Shown: positions 35,711 through 43,430 of the stretch, piece after piece | Numbering within the stretch: the first letter of the stretch is position 1 | Layout of the letters: each line of letters opens with the position of its first letter | From: JAPOUP01 sp026708635 | GTDB taxonomy: Bacteria; Pseudomonadota; Alphaproteobacteria; Rhodobacterales; Rhodobacteraceae | Direction of reading: 5' to 3' | DNA length: 64,000 nt | Assembly: GCA_965200115.1 (NCBI GenBank) | Contig: OZ241336.1 | Coordinates: 1,240,001-1,304,000, forward strand | Translations under genes and position numbers: made by a program | The notes under the pieces: generated by a model | The model's input: the letters and a program-made list of their open reading frames with translations, nothing else | What the model was told of the DNA's origin: nothing | Database searches by the model: none

Positions 35711-36550
35711 CGCGAGATCGAGGCGCATGCGAGCGGCACCCGCTTCGACGCCGTTATGTAGCTTGGGGTCGGTGGTGTGATTATCGCGTCTTCCACCGCC
35801 TCGCATGGTGGAACCGCCGCGGCATGCGCGGCAGCAAAGACACCGTTTCTCTGCGAGAGGCCACTCGCCTTTGATCTTGAAACCGGTCAGCAGATCGTCA
35901 ACGAGGTGCGCGCGGCAGGGATCTTTGCTGCGATAGCGCTCAACCGACGCTTCGACGCGGGATACGCCGGCATCAATGCCGCAGTCAATGCTTGCGAGAT
36001 CGGCCGGATCGAGATGATTCTCGTAACCTCCCGGACCGCTGCACCGCCGACGGTGGAGTTCACGCGAACGTCCGGCGCTCTCCGAGGAGAAAAGGGAGCC
36101 CTATTTACGATCTCGCCCGCTGGATTACCGGCGAGCATCCAGTGGAGATCTTCGCCATGGGGGCCGCACTGGTCGATCCAGCATTCGAGGAGACCCGAGA
36201 GGTAGACACAGCGATGCTGACGATGCGGATGCCTCCGGCGCGCGGTCTACGGTCAAGACGAGCGGTTCGAAGTCAACGGATCCAAGGGCATGCTGCAGAC
36301 CCCTCAGGCCCCAACGTTCAGGTACATCCAGACCGAAGCCGCGGGTTAGACGCTTCCGGGAAATTGCCGGGCTGGTACGAACGCTTCGCCCCCACATATG
36401 CCCATGAGCTTGATCTGTTTGTAAGAGCCGATCGCCGGGGACTAAACGTCAGCCTTGCCGCGACTTGAGGATGGGCTGGGCGCGCAACGCCGACGGAGAT
36501 GCAGGCCCGGGCCTTCGGCCTGCTGGAGATCGACCACGCCAAGATGCAGT
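35711..36550 (+). pseudogene. Gfo/Idh/MocA dehydrogenase pseudogene cut by the IS
   Basis: Starting right at the IS end, frames read VIIASSTASHGGTAAACAAA, FLCERPLAFDLETGQQIVNE, then after a frameshift PIYDLARWITGEHPVEIFAM and VDPAFEETREVDTAMLTMRM, then DERFEVNGSKGMLQTPQAP, and finally LPGWYERFAPTYAHELDLFV. This is a myo-inositol dehydrogenase-like protein without its nucleotide-binding N-terminus, with at least two frameshifts, a stop at about 36347, and CERP in place of the catalytic CEKP. Clearly non-functional. Confidence 0.85.
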
Positions 36551-36593
36551 GAGAAGCCGGGACCGTTAAATGTCAAGTCCCGCCCGGAATCGG

Positions 36594-37658
36594 TCATCGC
36601 GCTGATTGCAAGGGGTCTTGCGAGTTATTGGTACTGAAGTTCCGATTGGGATCGAGAGAGGGCGGCGAAAGGTTCGCTTCCAACCGAAAACTGTTGGCTC
36701 TCGCGCGATCCTGGGTTGGGCGGATTCCAAACTGATCTTTGTAGTTCTGAATCAACATTGAAGTGCTATTATAGCCGATAGCCGCCGCGATCGCGTCCAT
36801 GGATCTGTTGGTATAGCGCACCAGCTGCCTGGCCGCACGCAGGCGCATTATACGATAGTATCGCGCCGGGCTTTCATTGACGGCCCCTCGGAAACATCGT
36901 TCCAGCTGTCGTAACGAAACATTCAGGGTCCCGGCGACTTCAGACATGGGTAGCGGCTCTTCAATGTGGGTTGCAAACAGCTCGATGGCCTGCTTCACCA
37001 GCCCTGGTAGGGCATCGGTAGTTTCTTCGGACCTTAAAGACGGCTTTCTTTGCCGCACCCCTCCGGTGCGTCTGATCGGATGTTGAAACCAGCACGCGAC
37101 CTCAGTTGCGACCTTGGCATCGATGGCGGTTTCAATCACCGAAAGCATCATGTCGAACCCGGCCGCCGCCCCCGATGCTGTCAGGAGGTTGGGTCCGAAA
37201 ACGATGACGTCATCGCTGATAGGTTGATCCGGAAACTCATTCTCAAAGGCTGTCCTGTAACACCAGTGCACGGAGCAAAGCTGTCCGCCTGTCACACCTG
37301 CTCTGGCAAGCTGGAAAACCCCTGCGCTTATCGCGCCTAGCGGGGTGCCGTGGCGGGACAGAAAACGCAGCCTGCCATAGGTCTTTCCCGGATCCACGGG
37401 CTGGCTTTTGGGGCCGGCCAGCACGATTAGCATATCGACCTGTTGAACGTGATCCAGCGCGGCGTCTGGCTGGAACACCACGCCCGCGCTGGATCTTTGA
37501 GGAGTGCCATCTTCGGAAATCAGCTGCCATTGAAACACGGCTTTTTCGCCGATCTCATTGGCGGCCCGCAACGGCTCGATGGCCGATGTTAGGCAGGCCA
37601 TCGGAAAATCCGGCAAAAGCAGAAAACCAAAACGTTTACTGTTTAGCGAGCTGGTCAT
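36594..37658 (-). CDS. GlxA-family (DJ-1/PfpI plus AraC) transcriptional regulator 1
   Basis: 354 residues. An N-terminal DJ-1/PfpI-like domain (FGFLLLPDFPMACLTSAIEPLRAANE; LGAISAGVFQLARAG) is followed by a C-terminal AraC DNA-binding domain (MSEVAGTLNVSLRQLERCFRG; SMDAIAAAIGYNSTSMLIQNYKDQFG). Relatives such as GbdR and CdhR sense glycine betaine or carnitine derivatives. It stands 88 bp downstream of the amino-acid ABC ATPase on the same strand and may control that transporter. A paralogue lies at 51.5 kb. Confidence 0.9.
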   Translation of the reverse strand: MTSSLNSKRFGFLLLPDFPMACLTSAIEPLRAANEIGEKAVFQWQLISEDGTPQRSSAGVVFQPDAALDHVQQVDMLIVLAGPKSQPVDPGKTYGRLRFLSRHGTPLGAISAGVFQLARAGVTGGQLCSVHWCYRTAFENEFPDQPISDDVIVFGPNLLTASGAAAGFDMMLSVIETAIDAKVATEVACWFQHPIRRTGGVRQRKPSLRSEETTDALPGLVKQAIELFATHIEEPLPMSEVAGTLNVSLRQLERCFRGAVNESPARYYRIMRLRAARQLVRYTNRSMDAIAAAIGYNSTSMLIQNYKDQFGIRPTQDRARANSFRLEANLSPPSLDPNRNFSTNNSQDPLQSAR

Positions 37659-37745
37659 CGGGACACGTTATACCCCCGGACCAATGATCCAAGGCCAGGG
37701 ACGGGCGCGTTAACGCCCTTGGCGTCAATAAATTGGGACATTGCC

Positions 37746-38492
37746 TCAATGCTGCAAAATCTGGCCAAGGAAATTGCGCGTGCGTTCGTTCTGCGGGTTT
37801 TCGAAGAACTGCACAGGCTCGTTTTCTTCGATGATTTCACCTGCGTCCATAAAGATCACACGATCCGCAACAGCCTTTGCGAAGCCCATTTCGTGGGTCA
37901 CGCAAACCATTGTCATCCCATCTTGGGCAAGGCTGACCATCGTATCGAGCACCTCTGACACCATTTCCGGATCCAGCGCGGATGTGGGTTCGTCAAACAG
38001 CATCACCTTGGGATTCATGCAAAGGGAGCGCGCGATCGCGACCCTTTGCTGTTGGCCGCCTGACAACTGGCCGGGATATTTGTCAGCCTGTTCGGGAATG
38101 CGGACCCGCTCAAGGTATTTCATTGCCGTCTCACGCGCTTCCGCCTTGGCAATGCCACGCACCCACATCGGCGCAGCCATAAGATTTTGCAGCACCGACA
38201 GATGTGGGAAGAGGTTGAAGTGCTGGAAAACCATCCCGACTTCCATCCGCACCTTATCGATGTCTTTCATCTTTTCGTGCAGGTGAACGCCATCGACAAT
38301 GATCTCGCCCTCCTGATGCGCCTCTAACCAGTTGAGGGTACGGATCATGGTGGACTTGCCGGAGCCGGACGGGCCGCAGATGACGATCTTGTCGCCCCTG
38401 TTCACAGTGAAGTTGATGTCACGTAGAGCGTGATAGTTTCCGTACCACTTATTGACGCCACGCATTTCGATGATCGGACTGTTTTCACTCAT
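37746..38492 (-). CDS. Polar amino-acid ABC transporter ATPase (GlnQ-like)
   Basis: 248 residues: IIEMRGVNKWYGNYHALRDINF, Walker A GPSGSGKST, VGMVFQHFNLFPHLSVLQNL, signature LSGGQQQRVAIARSL, Walker B VMLFDEPTSALDPEM and VTHEMGFA. This is the PAAT family ATPase. The ATG at 38492 has AAAGGAG seven to eight bases upstream. The permease and binding protein are upstream but separated from it by an 830-bp IS relic, so it may depend on read-through or on a promoter in the relic. Confidence 0.93.
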   Translation of the reverse strand: MSENSPIIEMRGVNKWYGNYHALRDINFTVNRGDKIVICGPSGSGKSTMIRTLNWLEAHQEGEIIVDGVHLHEKMKDIDKVRMEVGMVFQHFNLFPHLSVLQNLMAAPMWVRGIAKAEARETAMKYLERVRIPEQADKYPGQLSGGQQQRVAIARSLCMNPKVMLFDEPTSALDPEMVSEVLDTMVSLAQDGMTMVCVTHEMGFAKAVADRVIFMDAGEIIEENEPVQFFENPQNERTRNFLGQILQH

Positions 38493-38513
38493 TTCATCGC
38501 TCCTTTGATCGCT

Positions 38514-39343
38514 CGGGAACTTCATTTGGGGGTCAGACGGGAAGCCTCTACCGTTTCAGGGGTTCGGCGGCCGGCTCCGGCGGTCTGAACCTGTCACTTA
38601 CATGGCGACATCCCGGGCCGGGTCGATGTCCGGGATCTCGAAAGCGCGGCACCGCGCCCGGTCGGCGTCGTCGGAAGTGGAATCGCGTGGCCCGAACCGT
38701 CCGGCAACGCCTCCTCCGTGGCCCTGAACGTATACTTCGCGCCTGCGGGTAGCTGGAGGACATTCCGTAAAGGATGAACGTATCGCCCTTCAGGCGGCGG
38801 TTCGCCAGGCTCCGTTCGATCCGGGGCTGCCACGCCAGCGGCCAGTCCGGAGTCTCGTTGCCGGTCACCCCACCCCTCCGCCGGAAACCGAGCGCGTTTT
38901 CGGGAGGTTGGTGACGGTCCGCCCGCGGACGAGCCTGCCCTCGCGCGGCAGGATGGCGGGCGTCCCGTCCCCCGCGACTCCGCACCTCGCCGCCCTCGCA
39001 CGCACGGTCGACCGCCGCGCCTTCCTCGCCCAGCCCTTCCAGATATGTCACGTCGTCCGGATACCGGCGCGCGCCGGTCCCTTCTTTCCGTGTCATAGCC
39101 CGCGCTTCCGCCGTTGCCCGGCACGCCTTGCGCATAATGGGCCCAAAAACGCCGGAGTCAAAAAAAGTGGGGCTACACCCGCCACATGTCCGGTCCTTGC
39201 ATGGCAGCCGTTCGGGGCGGGAATATACCAGGGAAAACGCATGTCAACAGAAGTCCAGAATAAGTCCCCGCCCGGAAAGGTTCAGCGATTTCAGGAGCCT
39301 GTGCGAAACGGACGGGGAGTTGTCGGGATCGGGCTCCGTTCAA
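38514..39343 (-). pseudogene. Decayed, deleted IS1634-family element
   Basis: Both ends resemble the intact element: left GGGAACTTCAT near 38515 and CTGAACCTGTCACTTACATG; right CATGTCAACAGAAG and CGAAACGGACGGGGAGTTGT. Inside, the minus strand keeps VTGNETPDWPLAWQPRIERS and LANRRLKGDTFILYGMSSSY of the transposase, with most of the gene deleted (about 0.83 kb left of 2 kb). It lies exactly between the permease stop and the ATPase ribosome binding site. Confidence 0.82.
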
Positions 39344-40314
39344 TGGCTTTTGGTTCGGAAATGGCGCTCTATCCGGCCCTGCGCCAGCTCCAGGCACATC
39401 GACAGCGCCCAATAGATAAGTGCGGCGGTAATCAACATTTCCATGTGCTGGAACGTTTTGTTGCCCAGGGTACGCGCCAGGAACATCAACTCCCACACGC
39501 CGATAACGGACACAAGTGAGCTGTCTTTCAGCATCGCGATGAACTGATTCCCGGTCGGCGGAATGATCAATGGCAGAGACTGCGGCAGGATGATACGGCG
39601 CATGGTCAATCCGAATTTGAAGCCAAGCGAACGGGACGCTTCCCACTGCCCTTTCGGTATCGACTGAATGCCCGCGCGAAAAATCTCCGTCATATAGGCG
39701 CCATAACACAGGGTCAGCGCGAGAATGCCCGCAGGTACCGCGTTGATCACATAACCCAGCTGCGGCAGGCCCAGGTAAATCAAATAAACCTGCATCAGTA
39801 GCGGAAGTCCGCGGAAGAAGGATGTGTAAAAGCTGGCGATCGCGTAGGCAAAACCGTTGGAAGAGAGTTTGGCCACCGCCCCGACAATTGCCAGAACGGA
39901 TGCCAGCGCGATGGAGATCGCCGATACGTAAAGCGTGGTGAATACGCCTTGCGAGACCATGAACCAGACCTTCGACCGGATGAAATTGAAATCCAGGTCA
40001 AACCCATAGAAAAACGCGAGAAACAACACCAACAGCTGTAGCCAGACGATGATCACCTGAAATTGAAACTTCAGAAAACCGATCAAAACGATGTTCAGGA
40101 CAAACAGGATCGCCACGACCAAGCCGGTCGCGAACCGCCCGTATAGCCCGCTCTCCGCGGGCTCCCCGATCACCGGGCGCATCAGCTCACCGAAAATCGT
40201 TCCCGTTAGATTGAATAGAGTAAAGAGAAGGGTCGCAACTACGACCATCAGGACGATAATTGTCCCGGATTTGTGAACCAGTGGACCACTGGTCACAGTG
40301 TCTGCGTATAGCAT
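39340..40314 (-). CDS. Polar amino-acid ABC transporter permease with N-terminal extension
   Basis: 324 residues. The C-terminal 200 or so are a HisM/GlnP-type permease (GVFTTLYVSAISIALASVLAIVGAVAKLSS; YLIYLGLPQLGYV; CYGAYMTEIFRAGIQSIPKGQWEASRSLGF, the EAA loop; PTGNQFIAMLKDSSLVSVIG). The first 120 residues add about three hydrophobic segments (IIVLMVVVATLLFTLFNL; FATGLVVAILFVLNIVLIGF; VIIVWLQLLVLFLAFFYGF). I start at ATG 40314, because the in-frame GTG at 40344 lies inside a strong hairpin. The stop lies within the end of the IS relic. Confidence 0.9.
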   Translation of the reverse strand: MLYADTVTSGPLVHKSGTIIVLMVVVATLLFTLFNLTGTIFGELMRPVIGEPAESGLYGRFATGLVVAILFVLNIVLIGFLKFQFQVIIVWLQLLVLFLAFFYGFDLDFNFIRSKVWFMVSQGVFTTLYVSAISIALASVLAIVGAVAKLSSNGFAYAIASFYTSFFRGLPLLMQVYLIYLGLPQLGYVINAVPAGILALTLCYGAYMTEIFRAGIQSIPKGQWEASRSLGFKFGLTMRRIILPQSLPLIIPPTGNQFIAMLKDSSLVSVIGVWELMFLARTLGNKTFQHMEMLITAALIYWALSMCLELAQGRIERHFRTKSH

Positions 40315-40337
40315 GGATTGGTATCCCGAAAGCGATC

Positions 40338-40369
40338 GGTCCACGCCCCAATCATTTGGGGCGTGGACC
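40338..40369 (-). terminator. 14-bp hairpin between binding-protein and permease genes
   Basis: GGTCCACGCCCCAA and its exact complement around the 4-base loop, lying 14 bp after the binding-protein stop (on the minus strand). A stable stem of this sort commonly protects the binding-protein message and reduces read-through to the permease. No T-run was seen. Confidence 0.7.
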
Positions 40370-40382
40370 TATCAGAACAGAA

Positions 40383-41219
40383 TTACCTGGTGCTGGTGTA
40401 GTCGATGCCGTACCACTTTTCGCTCAACGCGGTAAGTGTGCCGTCAGCCTGCATATCGGCAACGATACCGGCAATCTTGTCGTTGAATTCGGCGTCTCCT
40501 TTGTCGATGGCAATCGCCAGCGGTTCGTAGAAGACAGGTTCACCGAGAATCTTGATCGGGTAGTTGTTTTCGATCGCGTTCAAAAGCGCGGGCAGTGAAC
40601 CGACCATGCCATCCAGGCGGACACCGTCCCCTAGACGCAGGTCGTCCATCACAGCGGTCGAATCCTTATATGAGCGCAGCTCGCCCGGATCGATTTGATA
40701 TTCGAAGGACGGAACGCCTTCGGCGTCAATGGTCAGATCCTTCTGCAGATACAGTTCGAACACGCTGGCGGTCGTGGCACCCACGACCTTGCCGTTCAGA
40801 TCGCCCAAAGAAACCGCGCCGCTGTCTCTATGCACCGCGGCGGCGGCGGGAGTGTAGTAATAGACGACCGGGAAATCCAGAACGTTGGACCGCTCCTTGG
40901 TTGGCGTCATGGAACCGACCGATACGTCCCAACGGCCATTCCAGTTACCGGCGGTGATAATGTCCCATGCAGGCGTTACAAATTCGACGTCGGCACCCAT
41001 ACGCTTGGCAAGCTCGCGTGCCACATCGACGTCGAAACCGTCCATTTCATTGTTTTCATTGAGAAAACTTTGCGGTGCCCAGTTGGCGTCTGTTGCCACC
41101 TTGAGCATTTTGTTCCCCATAATGCGATCCAGTGCCTCACCGGAGAGGCTGGCTCCAGCGGATAGCGCAACAAGCGTCATCGCAGTGGCGGCGGCGAGGG
41201 CGCGGCGAGTGAATGTCAT
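40383..41219 (-). CDS. Amino-acid ABC transporter substrate-binding protein
   Basis: 278 residues with a signal peptide (MTFTRRALAAATAMTLVALSA, then GASLSGEALD) and the SBP_bac_3 fold: MLKVATDANWAPQSFLNENNEMDGFDVDVARELAKRMG, WNGRWDVSVGSMTPTKERSNVLDFP, YYTPAAAAVHRDSG and KWYGIDYT. The start at 41219 has GGGAGA upstream; the frame is open to 41318. Ligand class is polar or charged amino acids by family, and its neighbours suggest an N-methylated or hydroxylatable amino acid. First gene of the transporter operon. Confidence 0.92.
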   Translation of the reverse strand: MTFTRRALAAATAMTLVALSAGASLSGEALDRIMGNKMLKVATDANWAPQSFLNENNEMDGFDVDVARELAKRMGADVEFVTPAWDIITAGNWNGRWDVSVGSMTPTKERSNVLDFPVVYYYTPAAAAVHRDSGAVSLGDLNGKVVGATTASVFELYLQKDLTIDAEGVPSFEYQIDPGELRSYKDSTAVMDDLRLGDGVRLDGMVGSLPALLNAIENNYPIKILGEPVFYEPLAIAIDKGDAEFNDKIAGIVADMQADGTLTALSEKWYGIDYTSTR

Positions 41220-41296
41220 GGATGTCTCCCTGTCCATTTTATTCGGGTACCATTGCGCATTTTTATCCGGATTGGGCCAGAAAAAAATTTCTGGTA

Positions 41297-41313
41297 GTTG
41301 AAAAATTTTCAAC
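41297..41313. promoter_or_regulatory. Perfect palindrome upstream of the amino-acid transporter operon
   Basis: GTTGAAAAATTTTCAAC: 8-bp arms around one base, 78 to 94 bp before the binding-protein ATG. It sits in an AT-rich part of the 397-bp divergent intergenic region. Candidate operator. Confidence 0.55.
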
Positions 41314-41539
41314 CTCATGGCTTTAAGCTCGGGATTTCCGGCTCTGGGTCCCAGAACCTCTCCTCACGCATTACATACGGAATAGACAGCAGCACACGAT
41401 CTTAAGTTCTGAAATCATTGAATTAATAGAAAGAGCAAGATGTTAGGGGCCCCTTTGCGCACACGGAAAGCGCTGGAGGCCATCATGTCGTTCGGTCTCC
41501 AGTTCGGCCACTTGATGCTTTTTTGTCATGATTGCGTGA

Positions 41540-41556
41540 TTGAAACTGACTTTCAA
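41540..41556. promoter_or_regulatory. Inverted repeat upstream of the oxygenase operon
   Basis: TTGAAA, five bases, TTTCAA, ending 60 bp before the ATG at 41617. It shares TTGAAA/TTTCAA half-sites with the palindrome at 41297, so both may bind the same regulator (for example one of the GlxA or LysR proteins nearby). Confidence 0.5.
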
Positions 41557-41616
41557 AATTCGCCAACGCTCATATTGATTGACTAAACACAGACACGGAC
41601 AGCCGGGAGACACCTA

Positions 41617-42294
41617 ATGACCCATATCTCTCAAATCAAGGATGCCGATGTGGATATGATTCGGAACGCGATGTCCAGAATGCCTGATTATCAATCAGTT
41701 GCGGACTTCGTGTCCGGCCCGGGCATTGCCAAGCTGGATCTAAAATTCGACATCGAAAAGCTGCGGAAAGCACTCGCTGAGTGCCTGAAACGCGAGGCCT
41801 TCATGGGCGAGATGCAGGATCAGGGCTTTGCCGCTTTGCCGCTGACCCAGCGCCCGGGTCAAACCGAATGGACTAAAAATGACCTCTCGGGCCGCTACTG
41901 GTTGCGCGCCGATGAGCGCTATGTCGAAGAGCCACGCGAGGAACTGGTGCCTGAAATCGACTTCTCGGAATTCAACCCGAAGTTCAAAGGCACCTATTTT
42001 GAACATGTGCATGAGGAACTGACCAAGCGCTTCCCGATTGGCCGCACTCGGATTCTGTCCAAGGGGCTGTACAACTGCAATTCCTGGCACCGTGACCCCG
42101 AGCCACGCCTGCACATCCCGCTGATCTCGAACCCCGGTTCGCTCTTCATCGTGAACCACCACGTGACCCATCTGCCCGCGGACGGTTCGGTCTACTTCAC
42201 CGATACCCGCGCCTATCACACCGCCCTGAACGGTGGCGAGAAGCACCGCGTGCACCTCGTTGCGGCCCTGGCCTACGACCAAATCACCGAATGA
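41617..42294 (+). CDS. AspH-like Fe(II)/2-oxoglutarate-dependent oxygenase
   Basis: 225 residues. The C-terminal half carries the aspartyl/asparaginyl beta-hydroxylase pattern: RLHIPLISNPG with H166 as first iron ligand, HLPADGSVYFTDTRAYHTALNGG with H201 as second, and KHRVHLV with R211 as the 2-oxoglutarate-binding arginine. AspH enzymes likewise use only two histidines. An additional WHRDPEPR lies just before. The N-terminal 100 residues are not recognised. No signal peptide, so it acts in the cytoplasm. It overlaps the threonine aldolase gene by four bases, which suggests that its product is a beta-hydroxy amino acid. Family call is by motif only. Confidence 0.72.
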   Translation: MTHISQIKDADVDMIRNAMSRMPDYQSVADFVSGPGIAKLDLKFDIEKLRKALAECLKREAFMGEMQDQGFAALPLTQRPGQTEWTKNDLSGRYWLRADERYVEEPREELVPEIDFSEFNPKFKGTYFEHVHEELTKRFPIGRTRILSKGLYNCNSWHRDPEPRLHIPLISNPGSLFIVNHHVTHLPADGSVYFTDTRAYHTALNGGEKHRVHLVAALAYDQITE

Positions 42295-43343
42295 GCCTTT
42301 ATGGCCATGCCGCCGCGGATGCGGCCACGAACTGCATCTGCGATCTCCGCAGCGACACCCTGACCAAACCCGGCGCCGGCATGCGCGAGGCGATGATGAG
42401 CGCGCCGTTGGGGGATGATGTCTATGGCGAGGATCCGACGGTCGCCCGCCTGGAGCGGGAGCTGGCGACACGCCTGGGCAAGGGAGCGGCGATGTTTTTT
42501 CCCACCGGCACGCAGAGCAACCTGGCCGCGGTGATGGCGCATTGCGGACGCGGCGACGAGATGATCGTCGGTGACCGCTATCATCTCTATTGCGATGAGG
42601 CCGCTGGCGCATCGGTTCTGACCGGTGTGTCGATGGTGCCCGTCGCGATGGCTACCGATGGCGGCCTTGACCCGGATGGAATTGCCGCCGCGATCAAGGT
42701 TGATGACCCCCATTACGCCCGCAGCCGCCTGCTCAGCCTGGAAAACACTGTCGGTGGACGCGTGGTGTCACTTGATCGGATCGATGCCGGCGTTCAGGTC
42801 GCACGCGAGGCCGGTTTGTCCGTGCATCTAGACGGTGCCCGTTTCTTCAACGCGGTCACCGAGCTTGGTTGTGACGCGCGCCGACTGGCCGCGCCGATGG
42901 ACACGATTTCCGTTTGTCTTTCCAAAGGCCTGGGAACGCCTGCCGGGTCGGTTCTGGTTGGCCCGCAAGAGATGATGGGACAACTCAGGCGCAACCGCAA
43001 AATCCTGGGCGGTGCAATGCGTCAATCCGGTGTCCTGGCAGCCGCGGGGCTGTATGCTCTGGAACATCATCTGCCGCAACTGGCAGAGGATCACGCCCAT
43101 GCGGCCCGTCTGGCGGCAGCGCTTCGTGAAACGGGAATTGGCGCGGTTTCGTCGCATACCAACATGGTGTTTCTTACCCCTCAGGCCGGGGATCACGGCC
43201 GCCTGACCCAGCACATGGCCGAAGCCGGGATCAAGATCGGCGGGCAATCACCGGCGATCCGCATGGTTTTGCATCGTGACGTCGATGACGACGCTCTTGA
43301 AGCCGCCATTCGCGCGTTTCAAAGCTTTGATCCCACTCATTGA
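42291..43343 (+). CDS. ltaE: Low-specificity L-threonine aldolase-type enzyme
   Basis: 350 residues of the fold-type I PLP family: CDLRSDTLTKPGAGMREAMMSA, GDDVYGEDPTVARLE, FFPTGTQSNLAAVMAH, LSLENTVGGRVVSL, VHLDGARFFNAV and the PLP lysine in SVCLSKGLGTPAGSVLVG. The enzyme cleaves L-threonine, allo-threonine and other beta-hydroxy-alpha-amino acids to glycine and an aldehyde. Coupling (ATGA overlap) to the AspH-like oxygenase suggests that it cleaves that enzyme's product. Length is normal for the family. Confidence 0.9.
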   Translation: MSLYGHAAADAATNCICDLRSDTLTKPGAGMREAMMSAPLGDDVYGEDPTVARLERELATRLGKGAAMFFPTGTQSNLAAVMAHCGRGDEMIVGDRYHLYCDEAAGASVLTGVSMVPVAMATDGGLDPDGIAAAIKVDDPHYARSRLLSLENTVGGRVVSLDRIDAGVQVAREAGLSVHLDGARFFNAVTELGCDARRLAAPMDTISVCLSKGLGTPAGSVLVGPQEMMGQLRRNRKILGGAMRQSGVLAAAGLYALEHHLPQLAEDHAHAARLAAALRETGIGAVSSHTNMVFLTPQAGDHGRLTQHMAEAGIKIGGQSPAIRMVLHRDVDDDALEAAIRAFQSFDPTH

Positions 43344-43430
43344 TCTGGGTCTGACACGCGGTTCTCATGATAGGCGCAAACAGGCATTTCGGAACCAAAA
43401 TCACCTCAAACACGATAAAAGAGACCTTCC

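Noticed and set aside
41617..43343. Complete trimethyllysine-to-carnitine pathway
   Set aside because: The oxygenase is AspH-like and not of the TMLH/BBOX family, and no dehydrogenase or butyrobetaine hydroxylase is present. Only the general chemistry is comparable.
41617..43343. Beta-hydroxyaspartate cycle genes
   Set aside because: That cycle uses a D-threonine-aldolase-like BhcC, a dehydratase BhcB and an iminosuccinate reductase BhcD; the aldolase here is the L-threonine (fold-type I) kind, and the partners are missing.
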